A DNA stretch of 64,000 bases from Pedococcus aerophilus (GTDB lineage: Bacteria; Actinomycetota; Actinomycetes; Actinomycetales; Dermatophilaceae), in assembly GCF_039532215.1 (NCBI RefSeq), contig NZ_BAAARN010000001.1:2093942-2157941 (forward strand), written 5' to 3'. Numbering within the stretch: position 1 is the stretch's first letter; the number at the start of each line of letters is the position of its first letter. The notes under the pieces are model-generated. The model was not told where the DNA came from, made no database searches, and saw only the letters and a list, made by a program, of their open reading frames with translations. The position numbers and the translations under genes were made by a program. Positions 27,669-36,368 of the stretch are shown here, piece by piece.

Positions 27669-28453
27669 GAACCCTCGCCGCCGCCGTGGCGGTCACCGCA
27701 GCCGTCGCCCTCGTGCCGTCCACCTCGGCCAGCGCGCAGGCGCCCACCGCTGCCCCGACCGCACCGACCGCACCGACCGCGCCGACCGCGCCCACCAAGG
27801 GGCCGTGCGCGTACACGCCGATGGAGGACACGACGTACTCGACCTTCGTCGGCCTGCCGCAGGACCCGCGCCACACGCCGGACCGCGGCACCACGGGCGT
27901 CACCCTGCGGACCAACCGGGGCGACATCCCCCTCGTGCTCGACAAGGCCGCGGCGCCCTGCACCGTGCAGAGCTTCGCGTTCCTCACCCGGGCGAAGTAC
28001 TTCGACGACACCATCTGCCACCGGCTGACCTCCTACACGACCCCGCCCGCAGCCCTGTCGGTCCTGCAGTGCGGCGACCCGCTCGGCACCGGCTGGGGCG
28101 ACCCGGGCTACTCCTTCAAGGACGAGCTCGACTCCGCCCGAGCGCTGGAGAACTGGCCCGGCTTCCCCGACGGCAGCCGCAAGGTCTACCCGCGGGGCAC
28201 CCTCGCCATGGCCAACGCCGGGCCAGACACCAACGGCAGCCAGTTCTTCCTCGTCTACCGCGACTCCCGGCTGCGCCCCGACTACACGGTGTTCGGCCAC
28301 GTCAGTGAGGAGGGGATGAAGGTCCTCGACCGGATCGCCGCCGGTGGCATCGACCCCGGCACCGAGGGCACACCGGAGGACGGGATCCCGGCCCTGCGCA
28401 CCGAGATCGAGCGCGCCCGGTTCAGCGGCCACGGTGGTCCGCACGGTCGGTGA
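27656..28453 (+). CDS. Secreted peptidyl-prolyl cis-trans isomerase (cyclophilin type)
   Basis: A 265-residue exported cyclophilin. The Sec signal peptide MRPLRTLAAAVAVTAAVA ends near SASAQA, followed by a spacer of AAP(T) repeats and the cyclophilin domain (about 78-255). Recognisable segments are VTLRTNRGDIPLVLDK, CHRLT (in place of the usual FHRV), QCGDPLGTGWGDPGY, GTLAMANAGPDTNGSQFFLVY and PDYTVFGHV. It should assist folding of exported proteins. GGAGGATCC directly precedes ATG 27656. Confidence 0.9.
   Translation: MRPLRTLAAAVAVTAAVALVPSTSASAQAPTAAPTAPTAPTAPTAPTKGPCAYTPMEDTTYSTFVGLPQDPRHTPDRGTTGVTLRTNRGDIPLVLDKAAAPCTVQSFAFLTRAKYFDDTICHRLTSYTTPPAALSVLQCGDPLGTGWGDPGYSFKDELDSARALENWPGFPDGSRKVYPRGTLAMANAGPDTNGSQFFLVYRDSRLRPDYTVFGHVSEEGMKVLDRIAAGGIDPGTEGTPEDGIPALRTEIERARFSGHGGPHGR
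27752..27796 (+). repeat. Five 9-bp tandem repeats coding for Ala-Pro-Thr
   Basis: Units of the form GCnCCGACC repeat five times in frame within the cyclophilin gene, encoding the APT spacer after the signal peptide. Because the unit is a multiple of three, copy-number changes would only lengthen or shorten the spacer. Confidence 0.8.
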
Positions 28454-28468
28454 GCCCGACGTCCGCCG

Positions 28469-28548
28469 CCGGTTCCCCAGCCACGCCTCGCGTCCTCGCC
28501 CCGGGGGCCACGCGGCCCGCCCCTCGGGTGGGCGTGGCTGGGAGCCGG
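28469..28548. terminator. Imperfect long-range stem between cyclophilin and galE
   Basis: 28469-28487 pairs with 28531-28548 with one bulge, enclosing nested GC-rich stems. This would end the cyclophilin transcript before galE starts at 28571. Confidence 0.4.
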
Positions 28549-28570
28549 TGGCACGCAATACGGTGAGGTC

Positions 28571-29587
28571 ATGCGCGTCTTGGTCACCGGCGGTGCCGGG
28601 TTCATCGGGTCCCACACCGTCGTCCAGCTGGCGGCGGCCGGGCACGAGGTCGTCGTCATCGACAGCTTCGCCAACTCCAAGCCCACGGTCGTGCCGCGGC
28701 TCGAGTCGCTCATCGGTGGACCGCTCGAGGTCCACGCGTTCGACCTGACCGACCGCGACAAGACCGAGAACCTGTTCGCCGAGCGCAAGTTCGACGCGGT
28801 GATCCACTTCGCCGGGCTCAAGGCCGTCGGCGAGAGCGTCGAGGTCCCGCTGGAGTACTACCAGAACAACCTCGACTCGACCTTCGCGCTGGTGCGCGCG
28901 ATGCAGCGCCACGGCTGCCACAAGCTCGTCTTCTCCTCGTCGGCGACCGTGTACGGCGACAGCGCCGAGCCGCCGTTCACCGAGGACCTGCCCACGTCGG
29001 CCACCAATCCGTACGGCTGGACCAAGGTGATGATCGAGCAGGTGCTGCGCGACGTCGCCCGCACCGACGACCGTTGGCGGATCGCGCTGCTGCGCTACTT
29101 CAACCCCGTCGGCGCGCACTCCTCCGGCACGATCGGCGAGGACCCGCAGGGCATCCCCAACAACCTCATGCCGTTCATCGCCCAGGTCGCGGTCGGGACG
29201 CGCGAGAAGCTCAACGTGTTCGGCGACGACTACCCGACGCCGGACGGCACGGCCCTGCGCGACTACATCCACGTCGAGGACCTCGCCGCGGGGCACCTCG
29301 CCGCACTCACCCGGCTCGGCACCACCGACGAGGTCGTCTCGACGTGGAACCTCGGCACCGGCCACGGGACGAGCGTCCTGGAGGTGCTGCACGCGTTCGA
29401 GAAGGCCTGCGGCCACGAGCTCCCGCACGAGGTCGTCGGCCGTCGGGCCGGCGACATCGCCGCGTCCTACGCCGACCCGACCCGCGCCGAGAACGAGCTG
29501 GGCTGGAAGGCGACCCGCACCATCGAGGACATGTGCGCCGACCAGTGGCGCTGGCAGCGCGACAACCCGGTGGGCTACCCCGACTGA
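28571..29587 (+). CDS. galE: UDP-glucose 4-epimerase
   Basis: A 338-residue short-chain dehydrogenase/reductase-type epimerase, full length for GalE. The NAD site is GGAGFIGSHT at about 7-16, followed by SSSATVYGD and the catalytic YGWTK. Product-binding blocks RYFNPVGAHSSGTIGEDP and DYIHVEDLA are intact. It interconverts UDP-glucose and UDP-galactose for cell-surface glycans and galactose use. Its 3' end overlaps the convergent amidotransferase gene by 13 bases, so no terminator fits between them. Confidence 0.95.
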   Translation: MRVLVTGGAGFIGSHTVVQLAAAGHEVVVIDSFANSKPTVVPRLESLIGGPLEVHAFDLTDRDKTENLFAERKFDAVIHFAGLKAVGESVEVPLEYYQNNLDSTFALVRAMQRHGCHKLVFSSSATVYGDSAEPPFTEDLPTSATNPYGWTKVMIEQVLRDVARTDDRWRIALLRYFNPVGAHSSGTIGEDPQGIPNNLMPFIAQVAVGTREKLNVFGDDYPTPDGTALRDYIHVEDLAAGHLAALTRLGTTDEVVSTWNLGTGHGTSVLEVLHAFEKACGHELPHEVVGRRAGDIAASYADPTRAENELGWKATRTIEDMCADQWRWQRDNPVGYPD

Positions 29588-30282
29588 GCCGCCCGCACGA
29601 CCCAGTCGAAGAGGGCCTGCTGGTGGGACACGGTCGCGGCGTCGACCTCGGGGTGCCACTGCACGGCGACCACCCGTCCGTCGGCCGACTCCATCGCCTC
29701 GACACAGCCGTCCTCGGTCGTGGCCGACAGCAGGTAGCCCTCGGCAAGCCGGTCGCAGGCCTGGTGGTGGTTGGACCAGCCACCACGCCGTAGCCCCCCA
29801 CCATCGGTGGCCATGACGCGCTCGAGCAGGGTGCCGGGGACGACGTCCACGTCGTGGGGGTTGTTCGCGTGGGGGACCGTGGTCTCGTCGTAGTGCTGGT
29901 GGATCGTCCCGCCGAGCACGATGTTGAGCACCTGCATGCCGCGGCAGATGGCGAGCACCGGCAGCCCGGCCTCCACGGCTGCCCGGGTCACCGCGACGTC
30001 GGCGGCGTCCTGCTCGGCCGGCGGGTGGGACTCCTGCGGATGGACGTCGGGCACCCCGAACGGCCGCAGGTCCAGGTCGTCGCCGCCCTGGAGCACCACG
30101 GCGTCGGCGCGGGCCACGAGGTCCCGGGCTCGCTCGAGGGTGTCGGGCCACGCGAGCAGCGGCTCTCCCCCGGCGCGGGTGATCGCGTCGACCAGGGTGC
30201 GCGGTGCGAAGACGCCCGGACGCTCCCGTCCCTCGATCACCCCCGCCCAGCGAGCGGGCACGAGGACGAGCGGACGCGGCAT
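29575..30282 (-). CDS. Class I glutamine amidotransferase-like hydrolase (gamma-glutamyl-GABA hydrolase family)
   Basis: A 235-residue peptidase C26/PuuD-family enzyme. The catalytic Cys is in LAICRGMQVLNIVLGGT and the His-Glu pair in VQWHPEVD. Oxyanion and substrate elements LQGGDDLDLRPFG and the block PHANNPHDVDV fit gamma-glutamyl hydrolases acting on gamma-glutamyl amines such as gamma-glutamyl-GABA. No puu or glutamine-synthetase-like gene is adjacent, so the substrate is uncertain. The ATG is at 30282. It is convergent with galE and divergent from cydA. Confidence 0.88.
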   Translation of the reverse strand: MPRPLVLVPARWAGVIEGRERPGVFAPRTLVDAITRAGGEPLLAWPDTLERARDLVARADAVVLQGGDDLDLRPFGVPDVHPQESHPPAEQDAADVAVTRAAVEAGLPVLAICRGMQVLNIVLGGTIHQHYDETTVPHANNPHDVDVVPGTLLERVMATDGGGLRRGGWSNHHQACDRLAEGYLLSATTEDGCVEAMESADGRVVAVQWHPEVDAATVSHQQALFDWVVRAAQSG

Positions 30283-30357
30283 ACCGACGACCCTAACGAG
30301 CGGCCCGCCGGGGTGGGATGCGGCTCACAGCGGGTCGGGACCTTCGCCCCTGCCGAG

Positions 30358-30412
30358 TTGCCTACGACGGGGCGTAGTATGTACTACGTACCGTAGTAGT
30401 GCCCCGTAGTCG
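30358..30412 (+). promoter_or_regulatory. cydA promoter region with nested TACTAC/GTAGTA dyads (probable BlaI operator)
   Basis: GTAGTA (30374-30379), TACTAC (30382-30387) and GTAGTA (30393-30398) lie within a larger dyad whose outer arms are ACGGGGC (30367-30373) and GCCCCGT (30401-30407). TACTAC-N5-GTAGTA and GTAGTA-TG-TACTAC are both inverted repeats. BlaI/MecI-family repressors bind TACTAC/GTAGTA-type dyads, and a blaI gene lies in the same operon at 36365. TAGTAT (30376-30381) could be the -10 box, so binding would block transcription. The -35 box is not clear. No Rex-type TTGTG/CACAA site is seen. Confidence 0.6.
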
Positions 30413-30434
30413 TGCAGAGAACCCCGGAGCCCCG

Positions 30435-31868
30435 ATGGACAACCTCGACCTGGCCAGGTGGCAGTTCGCCATCACCACCGTCTACCACTTCCTGTTCGTG
30501 CCGGTGACGATCGGCCTGTCGGCCCTCGTCGCCTGGTACCACTCGTCGTGGGTACGGCGCCGCCGCCAGGACGACCTGCGGCTCGCCAAGTTCTTCGGCA
30601 AGCTCTTCACGATCAACTTCGCCCTCGGGCTGGTCACCGGGATCGTGCAGGAGTTCCAGTTCGGGATGAACTGGTCCGACTACAGCCGTTTCGTCGGCGA
30701 CATCTTCGGGGCGCCGCTGGCGATCGAGGCGCTCCTGGCGTTCTTCCTCGAGTCGACCTTCCTCGGCCTGTGGATCTTCGGCTGGGGGCGCATCCCGGAG
30801 AAGCTGCACGCCGCCTGCATGTGGATCGTGCACGTCGGCACGCTGCTCTCCGCCTACTTCATCCTCAGCGCCAACTCGTTCATGCAGAACCCCGTGGGGT
30901 ACCGCCTCAACCCCGAGACCCAGCGGGCCGAGCTCACCGACTTCGTCGCGGTCCTCACCAACAAGGTCCAGCTGGTGACGTTCCCCCACGTCGTCGCCGC
31001 GGCCTACCTGGTCGGTGGTGCGGTCGTCATGGCGGTCGCGCTGTGGCACCTGCGTCGCGTGGACGTCGGTCGCGACGAGGGCATGTACCGCCGGGCCACC
31101 CGGCTGGGCGCCGTGGTCACCCTCGTCGCCGGGCTCGGCCTGGCCGTGACGGGCGACATCCAGGGCAAGATCATGACCGACGTCCAGCCCATGAAGATGG
31201 CTGCGGCCGAGGCGTTGTACGAGAGCTCGGACGGCAACGCACCGCTCTCGCTGTTGACGGTCGGCTCGCTCGACGGCAGCGAGGAGAAGTTCGCCGTCAC
31301 CGTCCCCGGGCTGCTGAGCTTCCTCGCGACCGGCCACTTCGACGGCAGCGTCCAGGGCATCAACGAGCTCAAGGCGGAGTACGCCCAGAAGTACGGCACC
31401 GGCAACCCGCTCACCGTGGACGCGACCTACACGCCCAACATCCCGCTGTCCTACTGGAGCTTCCGGCTGATGATCGGCGTCGGGATGGCCGCCTGCCTCA
31501 TCGCCCTCATGGTCCTGTGGACGACGCGCGGCGACCGCATCCCACGGGCTCGCTGGTGGCAGTGGGTCATCCTCGCGACACCGCTGCTGCCCATCCTCGG
31601 CAACAGCTTCGGGTGGATCTTCACCGAGGCCGGCCGCCAGCCATGGCTCGTCTTCGGCGTGATGTCCACGAGCACCGGTGTCTCCCCGTCCGTCTCGGCC
31701 GGCGAGGTCGTGACGTCGATGGTCGTCTACACGCTGCTCTACGGCGTGCTCGCGGTCATCGAGGTGAAGCTCTTCCTGACGTACCTGCGCGCCGGGGCCC
31801 CACCGTTCGAGGAGCCCGTGGTCGCCGCCGACCAGGACGACGACGCGCCCCTCGCCTTCGCCTACTGA
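30435..31868 (+). CDS. cydA: Cytochrome bd ubiquinol/menaquinol oxidase subunit I
   Basis: A 477-residue, nine-helix subunit I of cytochrome bd, full length. Haem ligands and proton-path residues are visible: His18 in VYHFLFVP (haem b595), Glu98 and Glu106 in AIEALLAFFLEST, and His185 in TFPHVVAAAYLVGG (haem b558). The Q-loop region after residue 240 (LSFLATGHFDGSVQGINELK) is of the short type. The complex oxidises menaquinol and reduces oxygen at high affinity in the membrane. ATG 30435 is preferred to GTG 30399, which lies inside the operator. It heads cydABDC-blaI-M56. Confidence 0.95.
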   Translation: MDNLDLARWQFAITTVYHFLFVPVTIGLSALVAWYHSSWVRRRRQDDLRLAKFFGKLFTINFALGLVTGIVQEFQFGMNWSDYSRFVGDIFGAPLAIEALLAFFLESTFLGLWIFGWGRIPEKLHAACMWIVHVGTLLSAYFILSANSFMQNPVGYRLNPETQRAELTDFVAVLTNKVQLVTFPHVVAAAYLVGGAVVMAVALWHLRRVDVGRDEGMYRRATRLGAVVTLVAGLGLAVTGDIQGKIMTDVQPMKMAAAEALYESSDGNAPLSLLTVGSLDGSEEKFAVTVPGLLSFLATGHFDGSVQGINELKAEYAQKYGTGNPLTVDATYTPNIPLSYWSFRLMIGVGMAACLIALMVLWTTRGDRIPRARWWQWVILATPLLPILGNSFGWIFTEAGRQPWLVFGVMSTSTGVSPSVSAGEVVTSMVVYTLLYGVLAVIEVKLFLTYLRAGAPPFEEPVVAADQDDDAPLAFAY

Positions 31869-31890
31869 CCACCCCCGCCGACCGACCTGC

Positions 31891-31929
31891 TGACTGACTG
31901 ACTGACTGACTGACTGACTGACTGACTGA
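31891..31929 (+). repeat. (TGAC)n tetranucleotide microsatellite, 9.75 copies
   Basis: A perfect run of nine TGAC units plus TGA fills the cydA-cydB intergenic gap and ends at the cydB Shine-Dalgarno sequence (AAAAGGA, 31929-31935; ATG at 31946). It is by far the longest simple repeat in the window and markedly low in GC for this DNA. The four-base unit puts TGA stops in all three frames. Confidence 0.97.
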
Positions 31930-31945
31930 AAAGGATTGCACCGCA

Positions 31946-33070
31946 ATGGAACTCAGCACCGTGTGGTTCATCATCATCGCCGTCCTGTGGACCGGCTACT
32001 TCGTCCTCGAGGGCTTCGACTTCGGTGTCGGGATGCTGCTGCCCGTCCTCGGGCGGGGCAAGGACGCCGAGACGACCGAGAAGCGCCGCCGGGTCATGAT
32101 CAACACCATCGGCCCCGTCTGGGACGGCAACGAGGTGTGGGTGCTCACCGCCGGAGGCGCGACGTTCGCGGCGTTCCCGCACTGGTACGCCACGATGTTC
32201 AGCGCCTTCTACCTCCCGCTGCTGCTCATCCTCGTCGCCCTCATCGTGCGCAACCTCGGGTTCGACTACCGCGGCAAGCGTGACGACGCGCAGTGGCGGG
32301 CCCGGTGGGACGCGGCGATCATCGTCGGCTCGGCGGTCTCTGCCCTCTTGTGGGGCGTCGCCCTGACCAACGTGGTGCGTGGACTGCCGATCGACGCGAG
32401 CAAGGAGTTCACGGGCAACCTCTTCACCCTGCTCAACCCGGTGTCGCTGCTCGGCGGCCTCGTGACCGTGGGGCTGTTCCTCACCCACGGCGCGTTGTTC
32501 GTGGCCCTCAAGACGACCGGCCCCATCCGCGCGGATGCGCGCGGCATCGCCACGAGGACCGGAGCCGTGACGGCGGTGCTCGCCGTCGGCCTGCTCGCGA
32601 TCCTGGGGGCGGCCGACGGGAACCCCGGCTCGTGGGTGACGACGGTGGTCGCTGCCGGGGCCCTCGTCGCCGCGCTGACCGCCAACCTGCGGGGCCGGGA
32701 GGGGTGGGCCTTCGTCGGCACCTTCGTCACCATCGCGATGGCGGTGGCGACCTACTTCCTGCTCCTGTTCCCCGACGTCATGCCCAGCACCCTCGACACC
32801 GCCTGGTCCCTGACGACCGCGAACGCCTCGAGCACGCCCTACACGTTGGAGATCATGACCTGGGTGGCCGTCGTGTTCACCCCGATCGTCCTGCTCTACC
32901 AGTCGTGGACGTACTGGGTCTTCCGCAAGCGCATCGGGACCCAGCACATCCCGGCGGCCGGCCCCACCCCGACGACGCCGGACGCCCCGACGACCACACC
33001 GACGACCACCCCGTCGACCACCCCGTCGACTGGGCCGTCGGCTCCCTCCCCCGAGCCCAGCGTCCGCTGA
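31946..33070 (+). CDS. cydB: Cytochrome bd oxidase subunit II with Thr/Pro-rich C-terminal tail
   Basis: A 374-residue subunit II with eight to nine hydrophobic helices and the family motif GYFVLEGFDFGVGMLLP near the N-terminus, followed by GPVWDGNEVWVLTAGG. It pairs with CydA to form the quinol oxidase. The last ~35 residues form a Thr/Pro/Ser tail (TPTTPDAPTTTPTTTPS and onward), not part of the usual CydB core and probably surface-exposed and disordered. AAAAGGA lies ten bases before the ATG, immediately after the TGAC repeat. Its TGA overlaps the cydD ATG by one base. Confidence 0.94.
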   Translation: MELSTVWFIIIAVLWTGYFVLEGFDFGVGMLLPVLGRGKDAETTEKRRRVMINTIGPVWDGNEVWVLTAGGATFAAFPHWYATMFSAFYLPLLLILVALIVRNLGFDYRGKRDDAQWRARWDAAIIVGSAVSALLWGVALTNVVRGLPIDASKEFTGNLFTLLNPVSLLGGLVTVGLFLTHGALFVALKTTGPIRADARGIATRTGAVTAVLAVGLLAILGAADGNPGSWVTTVVAAGALVAALTANLRGREGWAFVGTFVTIAMAVATYFLLLFPDVMPSTLDTAWSLTTANASSTPYTLEIMTWVAVVFTPIVLLYQSWTYWVFRKRIGTQHIPAAGPTPTTPDAPTTTPTTTPSTTPSTGPSAPSPEPSVR

Positions 33071-34680
33071 TGCGCCCGTTCGACCCCCAGGTGCTGCGGG
33101 CCCTGCCCGAGGCCCGACGTCCGCTGGCCGTCCTGGCGGCCGTGGGCGTGGCGCAGGGCGTCGCGACCGTCGCGACCGCCTTCGCCCTGTCCTCCGTCGT
33201 GGTCGCGGTGGTGAGGGGGACACCGCTCGGTGAGCCCGCGGCATACCTCGTCGGCCTGTTCGTGGTCCGGGGCGTGCTCGCCCTCACGGGCGAGCGGGTG
33301 GCTGCCTCGGCCGGCGCGGCGGTGAGCGCGGGTGCACGCACCCGGTTGCTGCGGCACTGGGCCGAAGCGCCTGCCGGGCGTCGGCCGGACCCTGCGCAGG
33401 CCCTCGTGCTGGCCGACCAGGGGGCGACGAGCATCGAGCCCTACGTCGCCCGCTTCCTGCCCGCCCTGGTCTCGGCCGCCGTCGTCCCGGGGCTGGCGGT
33501 CGTGGTCCTCGCATTCGTCGACTGGCCGAGTGCACTGGTCGTCGTCCTCACGCTGCCGCTGCTCCCCCTCTTCGCCGCGCTCATCGGTGCGACGACGCGG
33601 GATGCGACGCAACGCCGCTGGCAAGCCCTGGCCGGGCTCTCCGGGCACTTCCTCGACGTGGTGCGTGGACTGCCGACGCTGGCGGCGTACGGCCGCGCCG
33701 AGCGCCAGACCGCGGTCATCGGCGAGGTGAGCCAGCGCCACCGTCGCGCGACCATGGCGACCCTGCGGCTGGCGTTCCTCAGCTCTGCGGCCCTGGAGCT
33801 GCTCGCGACGATCTGCGTCGCGATCGTCGCGGTCATCGTGGGGCTGCGGCTGTCGCACGGCGGCATGGAGCTCGGGACCGCTCTCGTGGCGATCCTCCTG
33901 GCGCCGGAGGCGTACTGGCCGGTGCGGCGGGTGGGCGCGGAGTTCCACAGCGCCGCCGACGGCGCCACCGCCCTCCTCGAGGTCACCCGGCACCTGGCCG
34001 ACCCCGATCTGGCCTCGGCACGGGCCGTCCCCGCCAGCACCCTCCTCGAGACCGTCCCCACGGCCGCTCGGGTCGAGGTCCACGGCCTCGGTCACACCCA
34101 CCCCGGGGCGACCCACCCGGTGCTGCACGGGTTGGAGCTCACCGCCGGCGTCGGCCTGACCGTGGTCACCGGGCCGTCGGGGGTCGGGAAGTCGACCCTC
34201 CTGGCCCTCGTCGCCGGACTGCGCACCCCGACCCACGGGACCATCACCAGCCCGGCCGCCCACCTCGTGACGCAGCGACCCTTCCTCACCCCCGACAGCA
34301 TCCGCACCAACCTCACCCTCGGGGGCGATCCGGCCACGGGCAACGAGGCCCTGTGGGCGGCGCTGCGCCAGGTCGGGCTCGACGGCCCCGTCGCCGCGCT
34401 GCCCGACGGACTCGACTCGCCCCTCGGCGATGACGGGCGAGGTCTGTCCGCCGGGCAGCGGGCCCGGCTGGTGCTCGCCCGTGCCACGTTGAGCGAAGCC
34501 ACCGTCCTGCTGCTCGACGAGCCCACGGCCCACCTCGACCCGACCAGCGCCGCCCTGGCGCACGAGGTCATCGCCGCCCTCGCCGAACGTCGCTGCGTGA
34601 TCGCCGTGACCCACCGCCCCGAGCTCGTGGCCCTCGCCGACCGGCACGTCCACCTCCAGCCGGTCGGGGTGCCGGCATGA
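33070..34680 (+). CDS. cydD: Thiol reductant ABC exporter subunit CydD
   Basis: A 536-residue half-transporter: an exporter membrane domain of six helices (about 1-310) and an ATPase domain (about 330-536). The Walker A is GPSGVGKST, the signature is LSAGQRARL (Ala replacing the usual first Gly), and Walker B is VLLLDEPTAHLD. With CydC it exports glutathione/cysteine-type thiols needed for cytochrome bd assembly. In actinobacteria the physiological thiol is uncertain. ATG 33070 overlaps the cydB stop. The longer ORF from 32293 is out-of-frame shadow of cydB. Confidence 0.93.
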   Translation: MRPFDPQVLRALPEARRPLAVLAAVGVAQGVATVATAFALSSVVVAVVRGTPLGEPAAYLVGLFVVRGVLALTGERVAASAGAAVSAGARTRLLRHWAEAPAGRRPDPAQALVLADQGATSIEPYVARFLPALVSAAVVPGLAVVVLAFVDWPSALVVVLTLPLLPLFAALIGATTRDATQRRWQALAGLSGHFLDVVRGLPTLAAYGRAERQTAVIGEVSQRHRRATMATLRLAFLSSAALELLATICVAIVAVIVGLRLSHGGMELGTALVAILLAPEAYWPVRRVGAEFHSAADGATALLEVTRHLADPDLASARAVPASTLLETVPTAARVEVHGLGHTHPGATHPVLHGLELTAGVGLTVVTGPSGVGKSTLLALVAGLRTPTHGTITSPAAHLVTQRPFLTPDSIRTNLTLGGDPATGNEALWAALRQVGLDGPVAALPDGLDSPLGDDGRGLSAGQRARLVLARATLSEATVLLLDEPTAHLDPTSAALAHEVIAALAERRCVIAVTHRPELVALADRHVHLQPVGVPA

Positions 34681-36368
34681 CCGGCCGCCGACCGGGGCTG
34701 CGGCTGGCCTCCCCCCGCACCGTCCTCGCCGGTGTCATCGGCGCCGGGGCCCTCGGCTCGGGCGTCGCCCTCACCGCGACCTCGGGGTGGTTGATCGTCC
34801 GGGCGGCCGAGCGTCCCGTCATCCTCACCCTGCTCACCGCGATCGTCGCCGTCCGGGCGTTCGGCATGGCGCGTCCCCTCCTGCGCCACTGGGAGCGCCT
34901 GCGCTCGCACGACGCAGCCCTGGACGACCTCGCCCACGCCCGCACCGACGTGTATGCGGCCCTGGTGCCGCTGACCCCGGCGCGCCTGCCGCGCCACGGT
35001 CGGGCAGCGGTGCTCCACGGGGTGGTGGACGACGTCACCGACCGGGTCGAGGCCCAGGTCCGCGTCACCGTGCCGGTGGTCGCGGTCGGCGTCACGGGGC
35101 TGGGCACCGTGGCGCTGTGCTCGGTCGTCGAGCCCCGGGCGGGTGCTGTCGTCGCAGCGCTCCTGGGCGTGGTCCTGCTCGTCACCGCCCTCGCCTGGCG
35201 GGTCGAGACGCGCAGCCAGGTCGAGCTCGGCGAGGCGCGGGCAGAGCTGACGCAGGTCAGCGAGCTCGTCGCCGCACAGGCCGACGAGCTGCGCGCCATC
35301 GGGGCCACCGGCAGCGCACTCGGCCGGCTCGACGTGGCGCACCGGTCCGTGGCGCGGTGCACCCGGCGGCAGGCCTGGGGGCGCGCCGTCGCCGCAGGGG
35401 TCCTCCCGCTGGCCACGGCCCTGGCGACCCTCGGGTGTGCCCTCGCGGCCCGCGGGAGTGGGCACTCCGACCCGGTGCTCGCCCTGCTCGTGCTGGCACC
35501 GTTCGCGCTGGCCGAGGTGTTCGGGCCGCTGCCGGACGTCGCCCGGTCGTGGGCCCGCGCCCGCTCCAGCGCCGCCCGCCTCGAGTCGCTGCTCGACGCC
35601 TCCCCCGCCGTCGTCGACAGCCTCCCTCCTGACGGCCTCCCTCCTGACGGCGTCCCGAGCGCGACGTCCCAAGGGCGCAGGCTGTTGCCCGGGGGCGTCC
35701 CACGCCTGGAGCTGCGGGGCGTCAGCGCCACGTGGGACGGCACGCGCGACCACCTCCCCACGACCGACCTCGACGTGTACCCCGGCTCGGTCCAGGCCGT
35801 GGTCGGTCCCAGTGGCTGCGGCAAGTCGACCCTGTTGGCCGTCCTCGCCCGGCAGCTCGACCCGTCGGACGGCCGGTACCTCGTCGACGGGACAGACGTC
35901 CGTGACCTGCCGGCTGCGACAGTGCGCGACCTCGTCGCGGTCGTCGACGACGAGCCTCACGTCTTCGCGACCAGCCTCAGGGAGAACCTGCGACTGGCCC
36001 GCCCCGACGCCGACGACGCCGCCATCGTGCGAGCCCTGCGCGATGCCGGTCTCGGTGGGTGGTTCGACGCCCTGTCGGACGGGCTCCAGACCGCCCTCGG
36101 CAGCGGTGGGCAGGGCGTCAGCGGTGGGGAGCGCGCCCGGCTGTCGATCGCCCGCGCCCTGCTGTCCGGCCGTCCGGTGCTGCTCCTCGACGAACCCGTC
36201 GCGCACCTCGACCACCCCACAGCGGTCGCCGTCCTGCGCGACCTCCTGCGCTGCCGCGGAGGGCGGACCGTGGTGGTGGTCAGCCACCGCCCGGAGGGGC
36301 TCACCGACGCGGACGGCATCATGGACCTGACGCGCCCGGAGGTCGGGCTCGTCGGACAGGTGGGATGA
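34677..36368 (+). CDS. cydC: Thiol reductant ABC exporter subunit CydC
   Basis: A 563-residue half-transporter partner of CydD. It starts with the typical GALGSGVALTATSGWLIVRAAERP of CydC, then six helices, a short linker with a duplicated LPPDG unit (about 317-326) and the ATPase domain with Walker A GPSGCGKST, signature GVSGGERARL and Walker B VLLLDEPVAHLD. Its ATG overlaps the cydD TGA by four bases and its own stop overlaps the blaI ATG, so expression of transporter and regulator is coupled. Confidence 0.93.
   Translation: MTGRRPGLRLASPRTVLAGVIGAGALGSGVALTATSGWLIVRAAERPVILTLLTAIVAVRAFGMARPLLRHWERLRSHDAALDDLAHARTDVYAALVPLTPARLPRHGRAAVLHGVVDDVTDRVEAQVRVTVPVVAVGVTGLGTVALCSVVEPRAGAVVAALLGVVLLVTALAWRVETRSQVELGEARAELTQVSELVAAQADELRAIGATGSALGRLDVAHRSVARCTRRQAWGRAVAAGVLPLATALATLGCALAARGSGHSDPVLALLVLAPFALAEVFGPLPDVARSWARARSSAARLESLLDASPAVVDSLPPDGLPPDGVPSATSQGRRLLPGGVPRLELRGVSATWDGTRDHLPTTDLDVYPGSVQAVVGPSGCGKSTLLAVLARQLDPSDGRYLVDGTDVRDLPAATVRDLVAVVDDEPHVFATSLRENLRLARPDADDAAIVRALRDAGLGGWFDALSDGLQTALGSGGQGVSGGERARLSIARALLSGRPVLLLDEPVAHLDHPTAVAVLRDLLRCRGGRTVVVVSHRPEGLTDADGIMDLTRPEVGLVGQVG

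Noticed and set aside
27512-30151. 879-residue minus-strand frame across cyclophilin and galE
   Set aside because: It covers two well-supported plus-strand genes and contains no recognisable domain. Only 29575-30282 of the minus strand encodes a real protein, and in another frame.
30301-30434. Rex (NADH-sensing) operator for cyd
   Set aside because: No TTGTG-N-CACAA type site is present. The only strong dyads are TACTAC/GTAGTA.
31891-31929. TGAC repeat as a CRISPR array or protein-coding repeat
   Set aside because: The unit is four bases with no spacers, and stops occur in every frame.
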